Below, piece by piece: positions 34,047 to 46,373 of a stretch of 64,000 bases of DNA. The stretch is from Boswellia sacra (taxonomy: Eukaryota; Streptophyta; Magnoliopsida; Sapindales; Burseraceae), in assembly GCA_013180625.2 (NCBI GenBank), contig SNVD02013269.1:723786-787785 (forward strand). The letters run 5' to 3'. Each line of letters opens with the position of its first letter. The first letter of the stretch is position 1. Under the pieces are notes generated by a model that had not been told where the DNA came from, did not search any database, and saw nothing but the letters and a program-made list of their open reading frames with translations. The position numbers were made by a program, and so were the translations under genes.

Positions 34047-35072
34047 TAGATGATATTATTCTTATTCAGAATGATCTAGAGGTACTATCATCAATAAAAT
34101 TTTGGCTGGTTAAGCAATTCCAAATGACATATTTGGAAGAGGCTAGTTATGTTCTAGGTATCCAACTCATAAGGGATAGAAAGGACAAGAAACTAGCATA
34201 GTCTCAGGCTTCTTGCATAAAGAAGATTTTGCCTAAGTTTATAGTGCAAAACTCCAAGAAAGGATTGTTACCTTTCAAGTATGGAGGCTAGTTATATTCT
34301 AGGTATCCAACTCATAAGGCATAGAAAGGACAAGAAACTAGCATAGTCTCAGGCTTCTTGCATAAAGAAGATTTGCCCTAAGCTTATAGTGCAAAACTCC
34401 AAGAAAGGATTGTTCCTTTCAAGTATGGAGTTAAGCTTTCTTGAGAATAGTCTTTATAGACCCTATAAGAAAAGAAATAGATAAGACGAGTCCAATATGC
34501 CTCTGCTATTAGGAGTTTTATATATGCAATGCTAAGTATTAGGCAAGATATCTGATATGCCGTGAGAGTTATTAATGGATACTAATCAAATCCTACTTGT
34601 GAGCATTGGGTTGTTGTAAAGCATATATAAAAGTATCTTTATAGGACAGAGGAATATATGCTTGTATATTCTGGTAGTGATCTAACTCTGGTTGGATATA
34701 CAGATTTAGTTTTTTAGTTTGATCCGGACTCCATAAAGTTGACCTCAGGATTTGTTTTCACTTTGAGTTGTGGAGCCATATTAAGGAGGAATATCAAGCA
34801 ATCAAGCATTGCTGATTCCACCATGGATTATGTAGTAGCTTGTGAAGCATCTAAGGAAGCTATTTGGCTCCGTAAGTTTCTTATAGATTTAGAAATTATT
34901 CCAAATGGAGAAAATCATTACACTTTATGTGATAATAGTAGGGTAATGGCTAATTATAAGGAACCTAGAAACCACAAAAGTCAAAAGCATAAAGAAAGGA
35001 AGTACCACCTCATATAAGAGATTGTGAGTGTGGGGATGCAAATATGTCACATTTACTCCAAGAGAAAGTGGG
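34047..35072 (+). pseudogene. copia D RT/RNase H remnant with an internal duplication
   Basis: DDIILIQNDLEVLSSIKFWL, then EEASYVLGIQLIRDRKDKKL and IVQNSKKGLLPFK are conserved RT C-terminal segments of copia. RNase H follows: TSGFVFTLSCGAI, SIADSTMDYVVACEASKEAI, WLRKFLIDLEIIP and KERKYHLI. A 145 bp tandem duplication (34141-34430) and several stops destroy the frame. The RNase H wording resembles Angela/TAR-like copias rather than elements A or E. Confidence 0.85.
34141..34430 (+). repeat. 145 bp tandem duplication in the copia D pol
   Basis: GGCTAGTTATRTTCTAGGTA starts at 34141 and again at 34286. The two units are nearly identical through to CAAGTATGGAG. Their similarity is far higher than that of the two LTRs of this element, so the duplication came long after insertion. 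Confidence 0.9.
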
Positions 35073-35076
35073 AGAT

Positions 35077-36886
35077 TGTTAGGAATATGCCCTAAGAGTA
35101 TGGATGTTTTCTTTTTGTAATATGTAAACATTATTGTTATAAGTGAATAAAATTTATTATTTATAAATTACCCAAGTGTGACTGTATCAATGACTAAAGG
35201 CTTCAAAGCTTGTACATTGACAAAGTTGCTATATATATGAGTCTATCTAAGACATAGAAATTTGTCATAGCTCAAAACTAGTTCACAACCTATAAAAAAA
35301 AAGATGGGCACTTTGTTTGGAAAAGGTTGTCGTGTCGTTTGTCTTCAATTACAAAATGGTGAGTCTCTAACCATTTGAAATGGAGGCTTCAGGACAAAGA
35401 CACTTGTGCATTATAAATGCATTGAGCACAAACTATGTAGAAAGTATCCATTTGGTGGTAATACCGTGACTGAATACGAATTTTTACCCCTGAGCGCCAA
35501 AGGCATTCCTACCTTAATTCTGAGTGGGTAGTATACCTCTAGTATACAGGCTATGGTCTTTGACTAGAATAAAAAATGAGATCTAAAAAAGTAAGGCCAA
35601 CATATTGGCTAGTTGGGATTGTAAGATCTATATGCTAGTGGACAATATACCATAGATATGGAATTCATGACTCTAAAAGGATTGCATAATACCATATTGA
35701 TGGGTTTTACAAAGTTTTATTTGAGAGAGTCTTGGCCAAGTGTTTAATGAAAATTGTTCATTAAACTAATATTTATTTTAATAAATCTCAACTCATTTAA
35801 ATGATATAAAAATGGTATCAAGGGCTCAAGATATAATTAGAAGAGTAACATGGTAAATCATACCTAGCTCCAATTATTGGTATTCCATAAAGGGTAATTA
35901 TATAAACCTGATGCTTAATGGATAGGGCTTAAAGAAATAATTTAATCAAATTAAATTATTAAGCTTTCTGTAAAGAGTATTTAATTCAAGAGTCCAGCTT
36001 TAGTCTTATAGTATAATAGACCGAAGTTAATAGGTGGAGCCCATAATAGTTATAAGATAATAGCGTACTAGGTCAAACTTGTTGAAGTTTATAATTATAT
36101 ATGTCCATTAAGGACCTAGGTAGCTGATAAAAATTGTCTAAGCAAGGATTTGACATGAGAAATTAATTATTTAATTAGGTTTATTAGAAAGGGAAGCCCA
36201 TGTATTAAACAAAATATATTTGACTAGTAAATGGGTTATTATTTAATTAATTTGATTAATTAAGTAATAGAGTATTTTGGCCAATTTAATTAATTAGATT
36301 AATGGGCTTATACTTAATGTGATTAATTAAAAGCTTACGCAAAATTGGATTAGACCTAATTAAGTGTTCAAAGCCCAATTAAAGATTTAATGAGATTAAG
36401 TTCTTATACAACTAGGACTACTAGTTCTAGAAACCCAAAAAATTAGTTAGACTAAGCTTAATAGGATTAGGTTTCCTAGCTAAAATTGGACAGAGTTAAC
36501 AAGACATAAGAGGATAAATTAAGTCAGTGTTGTGATAGTTTTCTAGCAAGCAAAGAACAAGCCATCACTATTCACACGGTTACTGTTCATGATGCACTAT
36601 TCATGTGATATTGTTCACCAGCTACTGCTCATGGAAGACTGTTCATCAATCATTGTTCATCGATAGCTATTGTTCATATGTTAATGTTCATTGTTCACTG
36701 TTCATTTGACATAGTCTAGTGATCTTAAGATGCCCACACGTCTCGTTCATGCAATTTTCATACATACCTGGGAACTTAAGCGGTGAGAAAGCAAATCAAA
36801 ATTTTGAAGCTTGGGCTCACAAGACCTTGATCTTAAAGGCTATTTCGCAATCTTGAAGTGTTCAGATTTGGCACCGGATTTCCACA
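35077..36886 (+). repeat. 3' LTR of copia D
   Basis: It begins TGTTAGGAATATGCCC after the purine tract and ends GGATTTCCACA. It is collinear with 29493-31290 and visibly diverged, with numerous substitutions and small indels. A CTGTTCAT/TGTTCA-rich patch lies at about 36580-36710. Confidence 0.83.
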
Positions 36887-37700
36887 GTCTATGTGCTAGA
36901 GAAACGACATTGAAGTCATCCTGAAAAGTATAAGCATGGTTCTCAACTTTGTTAGAGCAGGTTCCCAGGTTAGAATAGGGGCGTTCAAGAGAGGAATACA
37001 CATAGTCAGGTTCGATGAGAGAAGGATGGGTAATTTGGCGTGTCTGGTGTCTAAGAGACATATATTTGGTCATTTTAAACCAGAAGGATGACTTTAGGAG
37101 GAAGAGTTTATGACTGTGTGTCAAGAGAGCGAAATTGAAGTTGTCCTGAAAAGTATAAGCATGGTTCTTGACTTGGCTAGAGCAGGTTTCTGAGTAAAAA
37201 ATGGGCGTTCTCGATAGTGATACACATAGCGGGGTTCGAGGAGGGAAGGACGGGTAATTTGGCATGTCCGCATCTAAAAGACACGTACTTCATCATTACA
37301 AACCACTAAGAATGAATTTGAGAGGAAGAGTTTGTGTTCATATGTCAAGGGATCAAAACCAGAGTAGTCTTAAAAAGTATAAGCATGGTCCCTGACTTCT
37401 ATAATGCAAGATCTCCAATGGTAAAAGAGTGATTCCAGGGGAAATACGTAATGGAGTTCAAAGCAAAAACAATGCATATTTTTGCTTTTTGGGCATATTT
37501 GTGACACGTTTTTGGTTTATTCCAACCAGGAAGGTTAACTTTGAGAGAACGATGGCATGTCTATGGGCTGGGGGAGCAGAATTTTGGTCGTGGAGGATTG
37601 GGGGAGAAAAAACAGACTTGTCTCGACTAACTTTATTCTCGTTCTCGACTTGTATAAAGCATCATTCCGAGATGTAAAAGGACCATTCTAGGATAAATTT
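36887..37700 (+). repeat. decayed tandem array, right segment (about 4 units)
   Basis: It continues the array seen at 28266-29492. The anchor AGTATAAGCATGGTTC falls at 36928, 37153 and 37377, with a weaker copy near 37616. Removing copia D puts the last left anchor (29303) and the first right anchor (36928) about 240 bp apart, within the range of the unit, so the two segments were once continuous. Confidence 0.82.
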
Positions 37701-39539
37701 TAACATGTCAAAAATTATGAATAAATATTAATTTTCCCAAGTTTCCATGTGTAACAAATATTTTCATTATTTTTTTAATGTTTATTCCATGAATAGTGCC
37801 AAATATTCCATACATAGTGCCCTATAGTTCCTCTACACAATTTTGCTAGAGTGCATCTTTGCTACAGTGTCGATGGACTACACCTCCTGGTTTTGGTTAC
37901 AACCCCTGATTAGCTACCAAGTGTCACTAAAGCAACCCATTTGTACAAAAAGAAAAGGTGCATTAGAAGTGCCTAGCATACTGTATCCTAATCTATAAAT
38001 ATATATACTTTAACTAAACTAATATTAAAATATGCTTCAACAATGAGATGAACAGCGAGTGTACTATGCAATAGGGTAGGAATTGAACCCACCTAAATCC
38101 AATGTACACCAAAATTAAGACTCTCATTTAAATTCCAATGGAGATGGTTCTCTTTATTGTTAAATTAGTAAATTAAGACAAATAAATAAAGTTTATCTTT
38201 AAGGGTGAAGGTAACCATGAACCTATATGTACTAGAAACAAATATTTAATTTATCACACCTATTGTACTAAGTACGCTCTCATTAAAATTTTAAATCTTA
38301 AATTTTATGTGGCTCATCTTCTTAATCTTAGAGTTTACCTTTATCTAATTAATAAAAACAAGTAGACATTTTTTGTTGTATAATTAAAATAATAGTGAAA
38401 ACATGTTTTAAGTTGACTAGAAATCATTTTCATAAGATGTTTTTATCAATGGATTCTGTTGTTTATGAAATACAATTTATTTATTTAAAGGGAAAATTTC
38501 ATAAATATATATTCTATTAAGATTATAATTAGAAGGGTAAAGTGGTAAATCCTTACCCAAATAAATAAAATCATTCAATAACCTTATTTTAATTTCAATA
38601 TATCCAAATTAAAAGTTTTCAATAAACACTTTAAATTATAAAGTTTGCATGAATACCCCAACCATTTTGCCTAACGCTCTCTCAAATTGCAAAACCACCT
38701 CCATTGCACACCACCCATCTAATGCACTGCCACCCATCACAAAACTACTCCTTTACACTGCCACCAATCACACATCCCCCTCATAACCCTTTATCGCCAA
38801 AACCACCACCTCCTCCTCCTCATTCTCCTTCTCCATCATCTTCATCACTGCCTCCTCATTCTCTTCCACCACAGTCAAAACTACCGTTGTCACTGCCAAA
38901 ACCAACTAGCAATTCCTTTCTTAAATTTTCTTCCAATTCAAACAAAATCCCGATAATCAATAGTAATCAAAACAACACCACCATCCCTCGAATCCAAAGC
39001 CCACCACACCTTTGCCAACCACCACCAACAAGTGGCAGCAGTGAACCATGACCACCCCTCCAATTAGCTAAAAAATTAGTCCATCCACAAACCCTTCCTA
39101 TCGAAAGTCTAAACAGCTCTATATAATTTCAATTATTCACAATCTGCACCATACAACTCCACTACCCCTGTTGCTATGTCTCCTTACATCAACATGGGTG
39201 ATATAGATGCAGGAGGAATTTGATGGGTCATGGGTTTTTTTTAGGCGGTGGCTGTTTTGTGTTTTAGAGATTAGAAAGTTAGGGTTTTTTTTTCTTTTAA
39301 TTCCGTAAAATTAGTATATAATAAATAATAAACTTTCTCTACATCAAAAACAAGAAGTTAGCATGATGATTAGGTGGAAAGTGTTTGCTTGGATGACATG
39401 AGTTTGAATCACAAAAACTTTTGGGTTTGAAATTATCAAAGGGCATTAAAGTAATTTCAAACATGAACCATTCAAGTTAATAGAGTTAAGATAACATCAG
39501 GGTTATTTGAAACTATTTCCTAAATTGAAGAGTGTTCTA
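37701..39539. other. no recognised gene
   Basis: AT-rich. A C/A-rich stretch at about 38690-39060 gives a Pro/Ser-rich 115-codon frame that looks like low-complexity sequence, not a gene. Near 39358-39415, GGTGGAAAGTGTTTGC and GAGTTTGAATC vaguely recall a tRNA-like A/B-box pair. Confidence 0.45.
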
Positions 39540-39799
39540 AGGTCTAAGAATGTGCTTACTATCCAATAGGGCCGAAGGATTGATCTCCTGCCCAAGGCCT
39601 TATGAATATGATAAGGCCATTCCCATTCTAGTCTTGTTTGTCCTCCATATCTCTACTCAGAACCTATTTCCTTTTACTAGATTTTTTGAGTTTGATCCAG
39701 TTATTGTAGGACCTTACCAAGGCTTGCTAATAGGCAGCTCACCTTATTGCAGATGCTTCCCATTTTTCCTTAACCAAATCCAGTTTCCAAGGAATTTTC

Positions 39800-39900
39800 C
39801 ATGTCTATTTTGAGTGTGGGCAACAAAGCCTCGATTGGGTTTATTTCCTCTACGTCGTAGGCTAAGGCAAAAAGGGTTTCTCCTATTGGTTTCCTCCCAT
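39800..39900 (-). pseudogene. gypsy integrase C-terminal fragment (relic J)
   Basis: The minus strand encodes RKPIGETLFALAYDVEEINP, then IEALLPTLKIDMENSLETG. This aligns with the Tat-lineage integrase tail (family form TGETPFxLAYGxEAVIPVEVGLPS). Only about 35 residues are recognisable. Confidence 0.6.
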
Positions 39901-40198
39901 GGTCTTGTAAGCCTATTCGACATTGGGTAGCTCCTCCTTTCTATGCATCCAAGTTCTCCCCATCAACTACTAACCTAGTCATATCACAATTTATAATAGT
40001 GAGTGATACCATCAAGGGGAACCACACGAGGTAGTTGCATCCCCTAGAGATCTAATTTTATGAACTCCAAGTGGGCCTTATCTTCAGCCACCAATATAAC
40101 TGGTTTTATTGTCACCAAATTCTTTGCCTCTCCCTTGGCTTTAAGGACTATTATCAAAGGTCTAGCAACTACTGCCAACTTGTAGTGATGGGGGATTC

Positions 40199-40504
40199 TC
40201 AACTAGCTTTGCCTTGGCCCTTTATCCCTTGGGCTCTTTGAATGTCCCCCCTTCCATCAAATGGTTCTAGGGTTGGCATGATAAATTTTTCAAGCTTTAG
40301 TACATTGTTTATGTTGCCGAGGAATGGTGTTTGGCATATTTTCTTGGTTGTAAGTGCTAGTATGTTTAATAGTTTGGCTATAATAAAGTCTTTCATCTTA
40401 TCCTTCACCATGTGGTTGACTTCCACCATCACCATGTCAAGTACTTTTGGTTTAAGGCCTAAATGATTTTTACTTTTTGGATATGGGTTGGTTTTTGATT
40501 TCAT
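40199..40504 (-). pseudogene. gypsy gag fragment (relic J)
   Basis: The frame reads VMVEVNHMVKDKMKDFIIAK, then TPFLGNINNVLKLEKFIMPT and LEPFDGRGD. The last part matches the start of the gypsy gag capsid domain (family form KFxMPxLExYDGxTDP). Upstream (40505-40700) a Lys/Glu-rich N-terminal region has stops. The similarity ends after GRGD. Confidence 0.62.
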
Positions 40505-43131
40505 ATTACCCTTGCCTCTCTCTGCCTCGTGACTAGGAATGAAAAGAGTTCTACTATGCTCAACTAAGCTTTTTACTACCTCCTTTGGTCTTGCTTCTCC
40601 CTTACCATTTTTCTTTCCTAGCTTCCTCTAATTGTTTCATTATCTCTACAAGTTCAAGATCGATTCTCATATGATATGAACTAAGTTGGGAGGTTTCTTT
40701 ATCAAAAGGAGGCGAGTAACATTTTCTTCCTACCTTGAAGTGTTCCGTGTTGAAACCACCATTTTTTAATAAAGTTGAGAGTGAAATATGGCTTTTTGTC
40801 CTTCAACTCTCCTAAGTTGATTAAATTTCCCACAAAAGAAGCCAGTTGTAAATACAAAAAAGTGCATATCTAGTTGGGCTGAATATCTGGCTCGATCTCA
40901 GCTCTCAGATTGCACAACAACCCCTCCAAGCTTCCCTTTGGCTGCTAACACTCAGCTCCAATGATCCAAAGGATGGGTTGGGTACCTACAAGGCACTATG
41001 CATTGGGTTCCAGTTTATGATAATGAGCAGGATTTATCAGTAAAAAACTAAGTAAAGTGGATATAAGAAAAATAGTGAGAAATTAGATGAAGAACAGGGG
41101 GAACCTCTCCTTGACTAAGAATGGGTTTTTTTCTTTTTTGCTATCTCCCCCATGCGAGAGCCTTTTATTTCCCTCCCAACGTCGAAGCCATCATGACCTC
41201 CCCCTCCCTCCCACCTACCAATGACATCTTTGCTTCTAGGTTGCTTTCAATAGCTTTTTGTAGACACATGATTTTTGAGCTCGATAATGACATAGGGACG
41301 TGTTTTGAGCAATACGAAATGCTTGAACAGAGCCTTTCGATGGAAAAAAGTGTGAAAAGCCAAAGAACCAAAAACCTAAAAAACCAATAACCTACTTCAA
41401 AAAATCATAAAAATTAATCTACAAAGAATCAGATGGGTCATATGTTGTTGCGAAGCTACGGATGTCTAGTTTTTGTAGAAATTTACGGATTGTAAATCAG
41501 AGTTTTGTACAAAAAGTTTCGATCAATTGAACGTAATTGGCTTAGAGTGTACTATTCACTAATGGCACTGTTTGTTAGCGGTGGTACTATTCAACTATAA
41601 ATCGTTGTCAATAGTACTGTTCATCAACACTGTTCATTCGAATCCCATCTTGGTTTTTTATCACTTTTTCACTCTAAGGAAAGCCTACATAAGCACACCT
41701 TAGGCATATTTATTAGGACACATCGAAATCATTTCTTATCCCTCTTGAAGATAAACTAGAGAATTCAAGAAATCTTTTCTTGTCTAATATTGTTTTGGGT
41801 GTTTTATATTGTTCTAAACCCAGAAAGGGTACATCCTGAAGGCAGTTCTCTCTTCTCCCTCCTATTATCTTCTTTAGTTTTTTTTTTTAACTTTAGAAAA
41901 AGCATGATTAGGTTTGTTTATACTTAGAATTAGTATGTTTAGGATTTTTTTTAGATGCTTATAAGCATATTTAGGATTTTATAGAATTGTTTAATCCTTT
42001 ATTTGTTTTGGAAGCTAGAAATACGTGTCGAGATAAGTTCGTTTTGCTTTCTTTATTTATAATCATGATAGGATTTTATTTTCTTTGTGAATGCTTAGAA
42101 TCATGCTTAAGCGAACATGTTTAGAATCATGCTTAAGAGTACATGATTAGAATTATGCTAGGAAAATTTGCAATTGCTTTGAAGCATGCTAGGAAATAGC
42201 ATAGCATAGGTAATAATTACCATGTTTACCCTTGAGTGCTTGAATTAGGCTAGAATAGCCATGATTGATGTTGATTGATTGAATTAGGCTAGAAATACCA
42301 TGTCTAGGCTAGAATTGTTATATTTAGAATTTCCATTATCAATTGAATTATGCTAGAATAGCTATAGGCGAGAATGCCATGATAGAATTATTAAATCTAG
42401 GTCGAAATGCCATGAATCTAGATTATGGCTTTGTATTATTTTGATGTGAATAAATGTATGAATATGACATGAATATGCTACGAATTGAATAATACAATGA
42501 AAGAGGCTTGATAGACATTGAATAGACTCACATATGATGGTGAGCAATTCATTATCTATCAAATCTTGATTTGAATGTTTATCTTGAATATGCCTTTGAT
42601 ATTTGAATGAATGAATAAATGTTATATTTGAAGTATTAGAAGTATAATTTATTTTATTGGTAAATAACAATTATTGTAATCCTCTCCCCTATCTCCCATG
42701 TTTGAAAGGAAACGTAACTCTATTCTCTTCCCTCTTTCTTTGTATGAATATACAACTGTCTTGAATGAAATCATCTTACATGCTTAACAAAAATAAAATT
42801 TGAAATATGTGCATTAAATAAACAACTTAAACGGACTGTATAACAAACAAGCTATTCTTATTTGGTATCCCTTAATAGAGGCTGGATTTTGATCCGGGCG
42901 AGGTGAATGGCTCGTACCTAACTTCTTGAACCGATCTCTAAAGGGATGAAGGTAGTTTAAATCCTGAAGCGAGGGATTAGATTACCGTCATTCATTCCCA
43001 ATTGAATAATTGGGTTGCGACTCCATTCTCTAGACATCCCTATGGCTCGTTTGTGTTCTCTTAAGTCTCCAAAGAGGCTTTGACACAGTGTTACGGATGC
43101 AAACACTCTGGCGGGATGAAAGCCTCATTCA

Positions 43132-43151
43132 TGGTAGCAACTCCACTGAGG
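43132..43151 (+). other. Ogre-type primer binding site, diverged
   Basis: TGGTAGCAACTCCACTGAGG aligns with TGGCGACTCCACTGGGGA (tRNA-Arg type) after allowing a small insertion and a few substitutions, at the expected place after an LTR end. Confidence 0.5.
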
Positions 43152-43952
43152 GTAAGAGAAGTTGATTTTGATTGGGATACCAAACTTTAATACCTTACTT
43201 TGGTATTTTGAGTCCTTGCATCACTACACTTTCCACACAACAAGCAGGAACTACCTAAACTAGCCTTGTGGCATTGGCATGAGAAATCTTTGGCTCCATT
43301 TGACCCTTAGATAACTCATGTTGATGCCACCACCTTTGAACACATATCATTAACTTGGTATAAAAGGAGACTGATCCAAAGGGGCATCTCTTACTCGAAG
43401 AAGCTCGGACCATTGGACCCTTGATACTCAAGTTCATGTAGATAAATGTAGAAATTTTTACTAAGATGAATATCTAAATCCCATGTTGAAATACATTTCC
43501 ATGGATGTAAATTTTAAATGATTAGAATAATATTGAATCAAATCTCATGGAGCCATGAATGAATGTCACATGTCAAATCACCTATAAGAACAAAATGAGA
43601 GCATGTGCCATGAATTAAGGTTATCATGACATGGAGAGCCATGTTATGATAACCATGGAGAATCCAACATTAACATGTACATTAGAATTAGGTGAAAGAA
43701 TCTTGTAGTCCCACATCCCATGATGATGACTTGGGAATGAGCCCAAAAATCCTAGTAAAAGAGACTTGATCTCATGTATGTGGGAGGAATAAGGTTGGAA
43801 GGCTGAAAGTTTATCTATGCCTTTGTATGAGCATGTACCATATCATGCATACATGTATGTATGTGTGACATTAACACTTTTATTTTGTAGTCATCATAGC
43901 TTGGCTTAGATGATGTGGTCGTTTGACAAGACAAGAAGAACCAGTTGCTGAA

Positions 43953-45105
43953 ATGGCAGCATCTAACAATAACAATACTAAGATAGCTCAAGTGTGGGCT
44001 AACATCACCACTCTTCAACAACAAATAGCCCAACTTGTAAAAGCCATGTAGAATGGGCATAATTGCACAAACTAGTAGCCTAAAAGAAATGTTGGTGATG
44101 ATGGTGAGACTAGCCAAGGAAGAGATAAGGCAAAAAGCCCAGGCAACCAAGATGAACCCGAATCGGTCATACAGTTTGCCAAAGATATTGATAAGGTCCA
44201 ATCTGTCTTGAATAAGAAGGGGTAGAAAGGGATCGAAAGTCTAGATGATATCTTGCTTATTAGAGACAATGGTTTTGCCTTTTATAGTTTTACATGCCAG
44301 ACTTGCCCAAGTTCAATGAAAAGGGCAATCCGAAGACACATTTGAGATAAAATACTACTGTCATGGCCACCACTCCTTTGTTGAAGAAGTATATCTTGAA
44401 GTACTTCATGCTATCCGTAGAAGATGATGTGGTAGTATGGTATCATGATCTTCCCAAAAGAGTTCGAGAAGATTGGGAAGAATTGTCTGAACAGTTTGTA
44501 GAACAATATCACTATAATACCCAATTAGAGGTAACCTTAAGGGATTTAGAGACAACTTCACCAAAAGCCCAATGAAACTTTTTCGGAGTAACTAGTTTGT
44601 TAAGGGGTCAAAGTTGCCAAGATGACCACAAGGCTCATGAAAAAGGATTCGGTCCGTATGGTGATCAATAAAGCCTATGCCTTTATCAATGATAGACTTG
44701 AGGGCTTTCCAATTAAGACATTTAAAAACTTAAATGATTCAGGCATTCAAATAGAAGATTTTAAGACCAAATAGAAGAAGATTAACAACTGCCCTAGAAG
44801 AAATCAAGGGTACTATGACCAAACCAGTAGGACAAATGACAAAGATGTAGAAGAGCCTCAATCAAGCAAGTTCAATCAATTGGGAAGACCCTTATCTGAA
44901 GAATTTGAGGAGCTCTGTACCCAATTTGTGTTGTTCCTATTGACACCAAAACCTAAATAAAACCCACAACCAACTAACCATAAGCATCATGAATATTGTG
45001 ATTTTTACCAAAAAACTAGCCATATCACCAATAAATGCCATCGGCTTCGACATGAGATATAATACTTGATTGATAATGGGAGAATTCTTGACCCAAAGAA
45101 AGAAT
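43953..45105 (+). pseudogene. gypsy gag remnant (relic H)
   Basis: It starts MAASNNNNTKIAQVWANITT, then TLQQQIAQLVKAM. After stops, the capsid domain appears: LPKFNEKGNPKTHL, then LLKKYILKYFMLSVEDDVVV, WYHDLPKRVREDWEELSEQF and EQYHYNTQLEVTLRDLETTS. It goes on with KAHEKGFGPYGDQ in shifted frames. Near 44990-45060 a knuckle-like HEYCDFYQKTSHITNKC precedes RLRHEI. These are typical of gypsy gag in Ogre/Tat elements. There are multiple stops. Confidence 0.78.
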
Positions 45106-45259
45106 AATGATGTTTTGAAATGCTTCGTTTTAAAAATATTATGTTGTGAGTTGCGTGTTCTTTTAATGATCATTGATGAAGTCATGATACTCATTGGAAA
45201 TAGATTTTTGTTAATAAATGAGATTGTGTTGTTTGCATGCTTGATCTCTTTTTGCTAGA

Positions 45260-46240
45260 TGAGTTTCATTCTTCGTTCTTCGATCATTTGAGCACATTAG
45301 CCATGAATATGGAACTTAATATCACTTAAAGAAACTTTATTTGAATAAAGCTTGGTTTTGAGATCTTATAAGATACTAGAACCCATTTGATCACCACTCG
45401 AGGCAAAATCCTAGGCTTCATAACATAAGGGAAGTGATTTAGGCCTTTTTTGGAACGATTAAGCATTTCAAGCCCACCTAATCATGATTTATTGCCTTTA
45501 GTGTACCCCATTAAGTCTTATCAAGCCTTTTCTTTATCACCCTACAAAATTTATCCTAACATTGGAGAATTTTCCCTATATAGTACCTTTCACTCATAGC
45601 ATATGAACATTCTAGAAAAAAGCATTGAGAGCCATGCATATGAAAGAATGAAAGGAATTTGACATGTTTTGTGCAATTTTAAGCCCTAGGAAGAAAAAAG
45701 AAAGAAAATGAGAAGAAAATGAGAAAAAGAAAAAAGAAGAAAAGAAAAGAAAAGGAAAATAGAAAAGACGAAAAAGAAAAGAGTGCTAATCCCATTGCTT
45801 GTAAGATTAAGTGGTGTAGCCACTCAAAATCGAAAGCAAAGCAAACATGGTAGATAAAGACTCCAAGTTTAGAGGTGTAGCCATTCAAAATTAAAGCAAA
45901 TATGATGATGAAAATGAGTTGATGCTTTCAATTATTACCTAGAATGGTTGTATGACTATGAGTGAATTGACCTTCCAATTTTCTTATCATAACTTGACCC
46001 AAGCCTAACATTACAATCTTGATAAAACCCTAATGATCCTTGATGTTGTGATACGCATACCTTAGTGGAGAGTGGTGTGAAAAGTGGACTTATGGTAGTC
46101 CTTCTGTCTTTAGAGATTGATCACTAGTTTCTATTTGCTTAAAGCTATTCGAGTTTTAGAAAGTAAAGTTTGATTGGCTATACACACATATACGAAGAAT
46201 CTTGAATAAAGCAATTCTAGCATTAGAGTTGAAATTGTGA
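45260..46240 (+). repeat. dispersed repeat, inverted copy at 58740-59780
   Basis: Matching landmarks in the same order on opposite strands: TCACCACTCGAGGCAAAATC here against CGAGGCGAAATCCTAG on the minus strand near 59750; a purine (GA) tract at 45685-45780 against 59345-59270; and CTTAGTGGAGAGTGGTGTGA near 46055 against ATTAGTGGAGAGTGACTTGA near 58975. It is non-coding and probably part of a gypsy internal or 3' region. Confidence 0.68.
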
Positions 46241-46373
46241 ACAATCACGATGTCAATGCATTACCTTTTAGCTATTAAATTTGAGAAATCTTTGAATAAT
46301 TCAAATGTGAATCAAATTGATACACAACTCACATTAGCATTTCAACTTATTGTTGGAGGATATTGGATGTGTT

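Larger units (their letters stand above)
29493..36886 (+). mobile_element. Ty1/copia element D, old, internally degraded, nested in the tandem array
   Basis: Two LTRs of about 1.8 kb share the start TGTTAGGAATATGCC and run collinear with many differences, so the insertion is old. The 5' LTR is followed by TGGTATCAGAAC, a primer site one base off in its last positions. The 3' LTR is preceded by GAGAAAGTGGGAGAT. Between them only RT/RNase H remnants remain, plus a nested hAT-type element. GTCTA follows the 3' LTR and also occurs a few bases left of the 5' LTR, but not directly adjacent, so the target duplication is unclear. Confidence 0.87.
39540..41000 (-). mobile_element. Tat-type gypsy relic J (minus strand), mostly deleted pol
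   Basis: Read on the minus strand: LTR-like sequence (from about 41000), then TGGCTTCTTTTGTGGGAA at 40844-40827, which resembles the Tat primer site. A gag frame follows, with LEKFIMPTLEPFDGRGD at 40312-40262. Near 39890-39805 comes an integrase C-terminal piece, RKPIGETLFALAYDVEE, then EALLPTLKID. Protease, RT and RNase H are missing. All frames are broken. Confidence 0.6.
41001..45105 (+). mobile_element. Ogre-like gypsy relic H: LTR end, primer site, leader, gag
   Basis: The left LTR border is not resolved; the LTR end is at 43131 (CATTCA). TGGTAGCAACTCCACTGAGG (43132-43151) resembles the Ogre-type primer site TGGCGACTCCACTGGGGA. Upstream, the segment from about 42870 (GGCTGGATTTTGATCC ... 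GGGTTGCGACTCC ... CTCTGGCGGGATGAA) has the look of Ogre R-U5. A gag remnant follows at 43953. Pol was not found. Confidence 0.58.

Noticed and set aside
38704..39051. 115-codon Pro/Ser-rich frame as a cell-wall-like protein
   Set aside because: Low-complexity C/A-rich DNA; no signal peptide and no regular SPPPP-type motif array.
45679..45888. Phe/Ser-rich minus-strand frame as a membrane protein
   Set aside because: It reads through a GA-rich tract that is part of a dispersed repeat; the counterpart at 59157-59507 has the same cause.
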